This document shows positions 1 through 7,731 of a stretch of 36,565 bases of DNA, in pieces. Source of the stretch: CAYRWR01 sp964537555 (lineage in GTDB: Bacteria; Spirochaetota; Brevinematia; Brevinematales; CAYRWR01). Each line of letters begins with the position of its first letter. Position 1 is the first letter of the stretch. The translations under genes were made by a program, and so were the position numbers. Where the stretch lies: positions 1 through 36,565 of the forward strand of contig CAZIAD010000035.1 of NCBI GenBank assembly GCA_964537555.1, read 5' to 3'. A model generated the notes under the pieces. The model searched no databases. It worked only from the letters and a program-made list of their open reading frames with translations, and was not told where the DNA came from.

Positions 1-76
1 GCATGTCTTTATTCACAGTCTGAGGCTTTTTATTGGCCAGATCTATGACTTTTACTTCATCTAATTCACTGCTCAT
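1..76 (-). CDS. N-terminal fragment of an unidentified protein (cut by the window edge)
   Basis: An ATG at 74-76 (minus strand) follows a strong ribosome binding site (GGGGGAAG, complement of 79-86) and opens a frame that stays open for 25 codons to the window edge. The visible protein begins MSSELDEVKVIDLANKKPQT and is hydrophilic, with no signal peptide. It lies 16 bp downstream of the GlsB/YeaQ-like gene, so it is probably the next gene of the same operon. I do not recognise the family from so few residues. Confidence 0.5.
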   Translation of the reverse strand, partial: MSSELDEVKVIDLANKKPQTVNKDM

Positions 77-92
77 AACTTCCCCCTTATGA

Positions 93-353
93 TTACTGTA
101 CGGATACCTTGGAAAATACCCATACCAGGCCAAATGCGCCCAGCAATGATGCTACAAAATTTACATCAAACAGGCCGGTTAACTGGACAATGATCCAGTC
201 CAGGAAAAATCCACCCAGGACCCCTCCTATAATACCAATCACAACTCCTACCCAGAGATGTCCCAGTACTGGCTTTTTTAACACTTTCACATAAAAAAAT
301 CCGGCTGCAGCTCCCAGTGCTACTAAAATTAGAATTTTAATCAAAGTCTCCAT
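93..353 (-). CDS. GlsB/YeaQ/YmgE-family small membrane protein
   Basis: An 86-residue, almost entirely hydrophobic protein with about three membrane segments (roughly residues 5-20, 31-53 and 62-83). Glycine-rich motifs such as GIIGGVLGGFF are typical of the transglycosylase-associated protein family (Pfam PF04226). Length and topology fit that family, whose members are small inner-membrane proteins often induced by stress and of unclear biochemical role. The start at 351-353 is supported by an AGGAGG ribosome binding site just upstream (complement of 359-364). It is the sixth gene of the minus-strand run and is separated from the fkbM-like gene by 31 bp. The family name does not prove any transglycosylase activity. 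Confidence 0.75.
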   Translation of the reverse strand: METLIKILILVALGAAAGFFYVKVLKKPVLGHLWVGVVIGIIGGVLGGFFLDWIIVQLTGLFDVNFVASLLGAFGLVWVFSKVSVQ

Positions 354-384
354 AAAAGCCTCCTTATTAGAAATTAATTTCTTA

Positions 385-1185
385 CTATTTTTTAACGATC
401 AGGATAGGGTTTTTTCGTTCATCCGTATCCATTTGTATATCGGTATATCCCAGTGTGCTCAGTTCTTCTTTTAGAGCAGGAAATGTGGATATGCCATCTA
501 CTATATGTGTCTCTATCATCAGTGTAGGTAAATATTTTGTCAATAATTCCTTAGCTCCCAGTATTGCTTTGACCTCACTGCCTTCAATGTCTATTTTGAT
601 AAAATCCAGCCTGCCTATACCCCAGCTTTTCATTTCTTTGTCCAGGGGCACTACCGGCACTTTTATTTTTTTAAACTCATGCTGGCTCTGCTCTACAAAG
701 TCTGTGTTCTGAAATGAGGATGTATAACTGCCTCCGGAATAAAATTCCAGCTCTTCTTCATGGTCATAGACACCTTTATTAATGGCAATGATATTTTCTA
801 TAGCATTCAGCTCGATGTTTTTGACCAGTACTGCATAGTTTTGCGGATCAGCCTCATAGACTATTACCTTGCTCTTACCTTTGATCCATTTAGCCAGGTA
901 AATAGCCACTATACCAAAGTGACCCCCCAGGTCCATAGCCACTCCATTCTCAGGCAGAGAAATGTTATCCAGTTCACCGACCAGGGGCTCAGGGTCAAAT
1001 TCCTTTATACTTTTTATTTCTATACCATTTCTAAAGACGACCTGAAACACACCTTTTTCAAAACGGTATGACTTCACATGACTCTGATAAATCATTTTAA
1101 ATGCCATGGCAGACATCTTACTTTTAAGATTGCCTTCGGGCAGCATTTTATGGACAGATCGGGCAATGTTTTTAAAGATCCCCAT
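385..1185 (-). CDS. FkbM-family SAM-dependent methyltransferase
   Basis: A 266-residue protein with a class I methyltransferase fold. The SAM-binding glycine motif is at about residues 85-92 (DLGGHFGI), followed by an acidic residue after strand 2 (VYEADPQN, near 109-116). The FkbM hallmark KIDIEGSE is at 197-204. FkbM enzymes methylate hydroxyl groups on sugars or polyketides; the substrate here cannot be read. The start codon lies directly against the stop codon of the upstream DUF2723 gene, so the two are almost certainly co-translated. Because DUF2723 proteins are GT-C-type glycosyltransferases, I infer that this enzyme may methylate a surface glycan or glycoprotein. No signal peptide is seen, so it acts in the cytoplasm. 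Confidence 0.85.
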   Translation of the reverse strand: MGIFKNIARSVHKMLPEGNLKSKMSAMAFKMIYQSHVKSYRFEKGVFQVVFRNGIEIKSIKEFDPEPLVGELDNISLPENGVAMDLGGHFGIVAIYLAKWIKGKSKVIVYEADPQNYAVLVKNIELNAIENIIAINKGVYDHEEELEFYSGGSYTSSFQNTDFVEQSQHEFKKIKVPVVPLDKEMKSWGIGRLDFIKIDIEGSEVKAILGAKELLTKYLPTLMIETHIVDGISTFPALKEELSTLGYTDIQMDTDERKNPILIVKK

Positions 1186-2862
1186 TTAGCCGGCCTGCCC
1201 TGTTTTTTTACGGGCCTTGCTGAGCAGGCTCACTGAATCCAGCAGGAGCTGATAACCAAAGCTAATATATACAGCCATAAACATAAATGCCTGTATATAC
1301 ATCACTTCCTGGAAAGACAGGGTGCGGGGGTCTACTTCAAAATTAACAAACTTGATCATGATCACCGTAAAAAGAGCAGTGGTAAGCAAAGTGAAAAATG
1401 CCCATACTTTCTCTTTGAAGAACATATAGACCAGCCCAATCACTGCCACTATAATATTGACCCAATGCACCTGCTGAACCGCTATCTGGCCTACTGCCTT
1501 GAGCTGGCCCATGAAGTTATGGACACTTCCGCCAGGACGGCCGTACTGCTTACGCAGCATATGGTTAATCAGTACATCAAAGCTGCGGGTATCTCCCCAG
1601 CTTAAGGGCTTGGGTTCACTGAGGCCAGCCAGTGACATAGCTCTCACTCTCAGATACAGATAAATTGATATAGCAAATATCAGGAGCCAGAAACCGATGG
1701 TGAGCAGATAGAGCAGATTATCCACCCAGTTCTCTTCCTGTTTTTTATCACCGGTCTTAATGTACACTGTATAGGCTGTGAGGGCTACCGGCATCAGAAA
1801 GATGGACAGCCATATCCACTTCATATCTTTAGGATAGACCATAGGGCTGGTGTAGGCATAGACCACAAAAAGGATCACACTGATCACTGCCAGTCCTGCA
1901 AACGCCAGGATCACCCATATACGGTCGCGAATCTGTTGAGCAAACTGGGAATCCTTGTCATCGTAAATCCGGGAAAACAGGGTAAATACTGCCATCAAGT
2001 AGGCCCCTATCCCGATCAGGATAAACACACCGCTGAATATGGGCAATATTACAATAGTGAGCAGAAGAAATGCTATCCCGCTCAGCAGTACTATATTAAA
2101 AGGACTGAATAAGCCATTGGCTTTATCCTTAAACATAGCATCCATTTTGGGACTATGCTGGGCCGCCACGATCAGCATGGCAAAGGGCACCAGGAACAGC
2201 ACAAAACCGACGATATACCACAAAGGCAGCTGGTGATTGGTCAATGAAAGGCCCATCACAAATGCCAGCAGGAAGGTCAGCCTCTCTGTAAAATGAGGCT
2301 TCTCCTCATTCCGGAAGTTGACGATCTCCTCATACCACAGGAGCATGATATACACCAGAAATGCTACCAGAAAGGTGTTTAAGGCATACACTTCCCCTAT
2401 CACAGCCTGTGACCACATAGTACGGGTAAAGGCAAACAGAATAGATCCTGCTACTGCCGGGACATGTATGTCCAGAGATATTCGCCCTTTGTCACGGTTA
2501 AGGCCCAGTAATTTCAGCAGTATCAGATAAAACACCAGTATCGCACCTGCTGCAGAGATAGCAGAAAACAGGTTCACTCTATAGCCGATGTCTCCCACAG
2601 GTATAAAGGTAAAAAGCTTACCCACAATACCATACAGGGGATATCCGGGAGGATGACAGGCTCCCATATTATATACAGCAGTAGTCAATTCCCCGCTATC
2701 ACCGGCAGTGACAGAAGGAGTCAGGTTTTTGATATACGCTATTGAACTGATCACAAATAGTAATATAGCGATGATAATATCAAATCTCTTTATCTGGTAA
2801 GGCCGAAACCCTTCCGGATAAAGGCCCTGGAATAAATTACTTTCCCGCGCAATGGCTGCCAT
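1186..2862 (-). CDS. DUF2723 multi-spanning membrane protein (GT-C-type glycosyltransferase-like)
   Basis: A 558-residue protein with about ten or more hydrophobic segments. After the first membrane segment comes a GT-C-like periplasmic loop motif, TAGDSGELTTAVYNMGACHP, followed by PGYPLYGIVGKLF (about residues 51-85). This matches the DUF2723 signature, where the D and E residues are thought to be catalytic or to bind the lipid-linked sugar donor. DUF2723 proteins are related to protein O-mannosyltransferases, and some are classed as GT117. The start is supported by AAGGAG seven bases upstream of the ATG at 2860-2862. It is 17 bp downstream of greA and abuts the fkbM-like gene. I infer a role in extracytoplasmic glycosylation; the acceptor is unknown. 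Confidence 0.82.
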   Translation of the reverse strand: MAAIARESNLFQGLYPEGFRPYQIKRFDIIIAILLFVISSIAYIKNLTPSVTAGDSGELTTAVYNMGACHPPGYPLYGIVGKLFTFIPVGDIGYRVNLFSAISAAGAILVFYLILLKLLGLNRDKGRISLDIHVPAVAGSILFAFTRTMWSQAVIGEVYALNTFLVAFLVYIMLLWYEEIVNFRNEEKPHFTERLTFLLAFVMGLSLTNHQLPLWYIVGFVLFLVPFAMLIVAAQHSPKMDAMFKDKANGLFSPFNIVLLSGIAFLLLTIVILPIFSGVFILIGIGAYLMAVFTLFSRIYDDKDSQFAQQIRDRIWVILAFAGLAVISVILFVVYAYTSPMVYPKDMKWIWLSIFLMPVALTAYTVYIKTGDKKQEENWVDNLLYLLTIGFWLLIFAISIYLYLRVRAMSLAGLSEPKPLSWGDTRSFDVLINHMLRKQYGRPGGSVHNFMGQLKAVGQIAVQQVHWVNIIVAVIGLVYMFFKEKVWAFFTLLTTALFTVIMIKFVNFEVDPRTLSFQEVMYIQAFMFMAVYISFGYQLLLDSVSLLSKARKKTGQAG

Positions 2863-2879
2863 GCATATACTCCTTGGTA

Positions 2880-5594
2880 TTAGTTAAAATCAGCTACACT
2901 AATCTCTAATACGGTATAATTCTTCTTTTCTGAGTTAAATTCAAATTCTACAGTCTCACCCACTTTCTTATCCAGTAATGCTCTTCCCAGAGGAGAGTGG
3001 TAGGAAATAATCCCGTTTTCAAAGTCCACTTCCCATTGTCCCAGGATCTGGTAAGACTCTTCTTTTCCTTTCTGGTCTTTCAGTTTTACTCTGGTGCCCA
3101 CGTCTACATGATCTACTTCTACCAGGGTCTTATCCAGGATCTTGGCCTGGTTCAGTTCTGACTCCAGCTTGGTAGCTGCAGCTTTGAGCTGGTCCTGTTT
3201 CTCCAGGGCAGCCTTGTATTCTGCATTTTCCCTGAGGTCTCCTTTTTCCATGGCTTCACCGATGGCTTTGGAGTTTTCGGGAATATCTACTGTCATCATG
3301 TGGTTCAATTCCATCTTCTTCTTGTCAAATGCAGCCTGAGTCACTACAAATGGGTGCCTGATCATGATTCGTTCCGGAGTTGCACCGGTCTTTTCCAGAG
3401 TAGGATATTTTTCCAGTATCATCTGTTTGTAGGTATCTCTGACTTCAGTATCCAGGGTATTTACTGCTAATATGAGTGAGTAAATCGACCTTACGGTAGA
3501 TTCATCAGAAGCTTTTATCAGTTCACCCAGCACGTCTTTTTTAAACAGGATTTCTTCGATAGCGGACACCACTTTCTTGTTGCGTCCTACATTACTCTTC
3601 TGGTCGATCTCATGGTTCATGATGTCCACCAGAGAGATGAGCCGGAACACAAATTCGCTGGACTTGACACCGATACTGTTCTGAATATCAGCATATTCCT
3701 CAGTATAAAACAAGCGGGCACCCCAGACAAACAGATCCGGATCTTCCTGATAATTATTCATGATGGTCACAAATATACTGCTCAGGATCTCTCCCTTATC
3801 ATGTATGGCCAGCTCTTTAAACATATAACTATGGAGCTTGGTGATGGGAGAATTGATGATCATGTCAGAGAAGCGGACATCCCAGTCCTTGAGCTTTTTC
3901 TGTAATATGATCAGGAAGGGGCGCTTCATGTCCATATCCAGAGAGTTATACAGATCAATGATATTTTTTATTCCGAAGATAACTGAACTATCCATGCTGT
4001 TTTCATTATAGTGTTCATAATTGGAATACTTCAGGACCACGAAAGAGATCAGTTTACGTTCATTTGATTCTGAGGAGGCATTGACGATCTCATTGAAGTA
4101 AGATACCAGAGCGTTGGCGTTTTCATCATTGATATTTCCGCCCCGGTTTACAAAATCAACCAGTATCTTCACTTTATTTTCAAAGTTAGTGGTCTTTTTA
4201 AAGCGGGATATCAGCTCTTCCACGATGGTCATCTCTGTCTCGCGTAACTCGAACACATTACGCTTGGTGAGACTCTGCACCACTACATTGGATCCATCCA
4301 TGGCTTTCTTAGCCTGCAGCCACCAGCGGTTCCATTCTTTTTCATCGATCACATCAGGCACCAGCTGCAGCTTGATATCTTTAGATGCAGCTTCACCCCC
4401 GATAGACCGGAGGATGATCTCCAGGACTTTGACAGGATCACTGTTCATCATCTGTTTAAGCTCATCCAGCTTATAACTCTTCCAGATAGCAATACTGTTA
4501 TCATCCTGCACATTCAGTGCGCGCAATGCTATTTTGAGGGACATCTTATGTCCGGGCTTTCCTTCAAAATCGATGATCACTTCATCATTGTCGATCTCTT
4601 TGACTACCCCGATACCCCAGCTTTTATGGGACACAAAACTGTTCTCATCAAAAGCGATATGGGTCTCAAACTGGCGGATGGCTTCTCTGTGAGGTTTCCA
4701 GCTCTGGCCGATAGCCGAAGACTTGAGGTATTTCTCAAGCTGAGAATGATCTCCGTAGATATTACGGTAACAGTCTTCAATGGCCTTTCTGATCTGCTTA
4801 TCATGAGGCTTAAAATCTACAGCCAGTTTCAGGATCTGAAGAGCGGGCTTATAGGCACCTTTTTTGATCTGGGGCTTGACCACATCGGAAAAGGCCATAT
4901 CAGCCACTTTTTCTTCACCCATCACGTCCCTGATCTTTTTGGCGATCTGTATGATGAGCTTATTGTCATCCGGATAGAGTGTGATGATACGGTTCCACAG
5001 CTCTTCCACCATCTTGATAGAGCGGCTCTTAATATAACGCTCTATAGCCAGACGATAGTAGAACATAGCCAGTTCTTTATCACCCTCAGCTTCGTAATGC
5101 TCTCCTAAAAATTTAGCATTGGGGGCATCACGGCTATCGATAAGGACCAGACGTTTCTTGATGTTAAACAGCTCATCGACCTGGTCTTCATCTTCATATA
5201 CCATTTCCAGGGTCTTCAGAGCGAATTTACTTTCCCGGAAAGAAAGGACTTTCTCGGAGAGAAACTCTGCTATCCTGTTCTTTTTATTTTCACTAAATAA
5301 GCGGATGATCTGAGGAATGTGAGTGTCATCAATAGAGGATTCTTCCAGGGACAATACCCCGATAATGTACAATCCAACTACTGAATTCTGGGACTGTTTT
5401 AGATGCTCTTTACACAGGGTGCGCAGTTCATCTTTAAAATCTTCATCTATAGCTAATCTGATATAGCTATCCAGTTCCACAAAATTACGCACACTGTAGC
5501 TTTCAATAGCTGCCCGTGTCCATTTCTCTTCTTTAAGTCTTTCCTCGATATCCAGAAGTATATCTTCTTTCTTGGTCATTACATTTTCCGCCAT
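2880..5594 (-). CDS. greA: GreA transcript-cleavage factor with a ~740-residue N-terminal extension
   Basis: A 904-residue protein whose last ~160 residues are a complete GreA. The coiled-coil tip with the catalytic acidic motif GDLRENAEY is at 785-793, and the FKBP-like C-terminal domain includes ISYHSPLGRALLDKKVGE. GreA enters the RNA polymerase secondary channel and stimulates cleavage of backtracked RNA. Ordinary GreA is about 158 residues; the N-terminal ~740 residues are helical and repeat-like, with a small beta module at about 320-362 (SHKSWGIGVV, then IIDFEGKPGH) that resembles a CarD/Tudor-type SH3 barrel. Giant GreA proteins of this size are known in Treponema and Borrelia. It sits between the pfkB-like gene (30 bp) and DUF2723 (17 bp). 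The function of the extension is unknown to me. Confidence 0.92.
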   Translation of the reverse strand: MAENVMTKKEDILLDIEERLKEEKWTRAAIESYSVRNFVELDSYIRLAIDEDFKDELRTLCKEHLKQSQNSVVGLYIIGVLSLEESSIDDTHIPQIIRLFSENKKNRIAEFLSEKVLSFRESKFALKTLEMVYEDEDQVDELFNIKKRLVLIDSRDAPNAKFLGEHYEAEGDKELAMFYYRLAIERYIKSRSIKMVEELWNRIITLYPDDNKLIIQIAKKIRDVMGEEKVADMAFSDVVKPQIKKGAYKPALQILKLAVDFKPHDKQIRKAIEDCYRNIYGDHSQLEKYLKSSAIGQSWKPHREAIRQFETHIAFDENSFVSHKSWGIGVVKEIDNDEVIIDFEGKPGHKMSLKIALRALNVQDDNSIAIWKSYKLDELKQMMNSDPVKVLEIILRSIGGEAASKDIKLQLVPDVIDEKEWNRWWLQAKKAMDGSNVVVQSLTKRNVFELRETEMTIVEELISRFKKTTNFENKVKILVDFVNRGGNINDENANALVSYFNEIVNASSESNERKLISFVVLKYSNYEHYNENSMDSSVIFGIKNIIDLYNSLDMDMKRPFLIILQKKLKDWDVRFSDMIINSPITKLHSYMFKELAIHDKGEILSSIFVTIMNNYQEDPDLFVWGARLFYTEEYADIQNSIGVKSSEFVFRLISLVDIMNHEIDQKSNVGRNKKVVSAIEEILFKKDVLGELIKASDESTVRSIYSLILAVNTLDTEVRDTYKQMILEKYPTLEKTGATPERIMIRHPFVVTQAAFDKKKMELNHMMTVDIPENSKAIGEAMEKGDLRENAEYKAALEKQDQLKAAATKLESELNQAKILDKTLVEVDHVDVGTRVKLKDQKGKEESYQILGQWEVDFENGIISYHSPLGRALLDKKVGETVEFEFNSEKKNYTVLEISVADFN

Positions 5595-5624
5595 TAGTTA
5601 AATCCTCCTCCAGGTCACAATATA

Positions 5625-6536
5625 TTAAAAACTCACTATTTTTCTAAAATCATCCAGCCTGGCCTGAACCTGAGCCGGACTGACATTATTTATTCCATTT
5701 ACTCCAAAGTCCTCAACCGCAAATGAGGCCACTACAGTGGCATAAGCCGCAGCCTGTTTTACCGTGTCCTGATCAAGGCCACCCTGAGACTCAGCATCCA
5801 GATAGCTGAAAAAGGCCCCGGCAAAGGAATCGCCCGCCCCGGTAGGGTCGACTATCTCTTTTACAGGGTAGGCAGGCAGGCTGATCATATAATCTCTGGT
5901 AAATACCATTACTCCATGAGAACCCTTTTTCAGGATCAGTATCTTAAAATGGGGCTGGAACAACATTTCGGCCGCTTTTATGAGATTTTTCTGGCCGGTG
6001 AGCAGCTCAGCCTCTCCTTCATTGACAATAATACCATCCACGTCTTTAAAAGCCTGAGCCAGGCCCGGGGCATTGTTTTCTATCCAGAAGTTCATGGTGT
6101 CCAGCACTTTCAGCACCGATCCGGGACACTGTAAGGCAGCCTTGCTCTGCAACTCCGGTACCATATTGGCCAGGAACAGTATATAGGGTGTCTTTTTATA
6201 AGACTCCGGGACCTTTGGGTCAAACTTGGCCAGGGCGTTAAGCTGGGTCTCTTCTGTGATAGCTATATCGAAATCCTCAGTGTAATATCCCTTCCAGAAA
6301 AAGGTCTTTTCTCCTGATAAGACTTCTACTCCCTCAATAGAGTGAGATTTAGATTTTAAAAAGTCCCATTCCGCGGGAGCAAAGTCTTCTCCCACTACGC
6401 CCACCAGGCTGGGTTTGGATTTGAGGCTGGCAGCATTGGAAAAATGCGTCAATGAGCCACCCAGGATTCGGGGCTTTTCACCGGCCACAGTACGTATACC
6501 GTCATAGGCCAGACTTCCTACACTTATTAATGACAT
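5625..6536 (-). CDS. PfkB/ribokinase-family sugar or nucleoside kinase
   Basis: A 303-residue protein with a PfkB C-terminal signature, VDPTGAGDSFAGAFFSYL (around residues 230-247), where the aspartate after GAG is the catalytic base. The N-terminal substrate-binding GG motif is LGGSLTHFSNAAS. NEGEAELLTG near residue 170 is the usual ADP-dependent-fold core strand. The family transfers phosphate from ATP to sugars, nucleosides or similar alcohols; the substrate cannot be assigned. It is translated from an ATG six bases downstream of the TPR gene stop, which indicates coupling, and precedes greA. No membrane segment or signal peptide is present. Confidence 0.85.
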   Translation of the reverse strand: MSLISVGSLAYDGIRTVAGEKPRILGGSLTHFSNAASLKSKPSLVGVVGEDFAPAEWDFLKSKSHSIEGVEVLSGEKTFFWKGYYTEDFDIAITEETQLNALAKFDPKVPESYKKTPYILFLANMVPELQSKAALQCPGSVLKVLDTMNFWIENNAPGLAQAFKDVDGIIVNEGEAELLTGQKNLIKAAEMLFQPHFKILILKKGSHGVMVFTRDYMISLPAYPVKEIVDPTGAGDSFAGAFFSYLDAESQGGLDQDTVKQAAAYATVVASFAVEDFGVNGINNVSPAQVQARLDDFRKIVSF

Positions 6537-6542
6537 TTTTAA

Positions 6543-7577
6543 TTAACTCCTTGGTTCCTTGCTCTGGGCTTCCATTTTCAGGCTGGCCGCTTTCCGCTCT
6601 GTGAGCAGCTGTTTAAACAGGTTCTCCGCCCGGTCTGACAGCTTTTGACGCACTTTCTCGGATTCCGGATAAGTAGCCAATAACTCTATTATGCGTCTTA
6701 CGATCTTTTCAGCTCCCTGGTAGGCATTTACCTGGAACACATAATAATCAAACACCCAGATATAATAATTTATCAGGCGCGGTATAATCACATTTATCAC
6801 TTTTTTGTCTATAGTAATAGACTTTTCATATTCTCTGACCCTGTCTCTGAGGCTGATGTATTCTTTGTATTCCAGGTTCCGCCTGGCAGTCAGCCCGTTA
6901 TAGAGATATCCATATACCGGTATCCATTCCAGTATCTCGTGCTCTTTAAAATCATCTTTAGCTACCATACCTGCCAGTTTGTGGAGAGGTTTGTAGTCCA
7001 GCTGATTCAGATCTATGAGCTGAGGAAACTTAAAAAAAGCCTCGTTGAACATGACCATAGCCATGTCATCTTCCCCTGCTTCTGCATAAAGGTCCCCCAG
7101 GAGAGTATAAATCCTGACATCATCATTCTCTCCGGAGATAGAGAGGGCATACTCCAGGGTCTCTACAGCCTTATCAATGATGCCCAGTTCGTTAAAAGCC
7201 TGGCCCAGTATTACCAGAGTCTGCTTATCCTTAACAGGTGAGAGACGGTAGCTTTCAATAAGCATATCTACTATAGTCTTAAAGACATAGGATTTTAAGG
7301 CAAATACTGCTTTTTTATTTGTGATAGTATTTTCATCACAAAAATCCCCAAACTTCTCCCATTCCAGGTAGAGAAGCTCGCCATTGCCCGAGCCTGACTC
7401 AAAGCTGAAGTATTCCTTTCTGTTATCCCAAAATCTGATGATCTTAAGAATACATTCCAGGTCATCATCTGCAATATTCTCACCTAAAGCGCTCAGAGTC
7501 AACTCTTCCGCTTTTTCCAGATGCCCGGTCTCCAGCGACTCATAAATTTGTTTTTTTAATTCCAGCTGAGCGGACAC
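6543..7577 (-). CDS. TPR-like helical protein, first gene of the greA operon
   Basis: A 344-residue, all-helical, soluble protein. Residues about 125-195 look like two tetratricopeptide repeats (ELGIIDKAVETLEYALSISG followed by TLLGDLYAEAGEDDMAMVMF), which suggests a protein-interaction scaffold. I do not recognise a named family. The ATG at 7575-7577 follows a GAGGG ribosome binding site, and a near-consensus promoter lies at 7624-7652, so this is the first gene of the seven-gene minus-strand run. Its stop is six bases before the PfkB-like kinase start. The N-terminal part of the downstream GreA is also repeat-rich and helical, so the two could interact; that is speculation. Confidence 0.7.
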   Translation of the reverse strand: MSAQLELKKQIYESLETGHLEKAEELTLSALGENIADDDLECILKIIRFWDNRKEYFSFESGSGNGELLYLEWEKFGDFCDENTITNKKAVFALKSYVFKTIVDMLIESYRLSPVKDKQTLVILGQAFNELGIIDKAVETLEYALSISGENDDVRIYTLLGDLYAEAGEDDMAMVMFNEAFFKFPQLIDLNQLDYKPLHKLAGMVAKDDFKEHEILEWIPVYGYLYNGLTARRNLEYKEYISLRDRVREYEKSITIDKKVINVIIPRLINYYIWVFDYYVFQVNAYQGAEKIVRRIIELLATYPESEKVRQKLSDRAENLFKQLLTERKAASLKMEAQSKEPRS

Positions 7578-7623
7578 ATCATCCCTCTACTTATGTTTTA
7601 ACATTTGTATTTTTACAAGTTAC

Positions 7624-7652
7624 ATTATATCGAATTATGTAAAAAATTGCAA
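7624..7652 (-). promoter_or_regulatory. Sigma70-type promoter of the tpr-pfkB-greA operon
   Basis: On the minus strand: -35 TTGCAA (complement of 7647-7652), 17 bp spacer, -10 TATAAT (complement of 7624-7629). Transcription would start near 7616 and run into the TPR gene at 7577. No other good promoter was seen between the genes downstream, which fits a single operon. Confidence 0.75.
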
Positions 7653-7731
7653 TATATACACATATAGTGTAATAAATTAGACAGCTATTTGAAAAGCAAA
7701 AGGGAGCTCAGTACCAGGGCTAATTGTCAGG

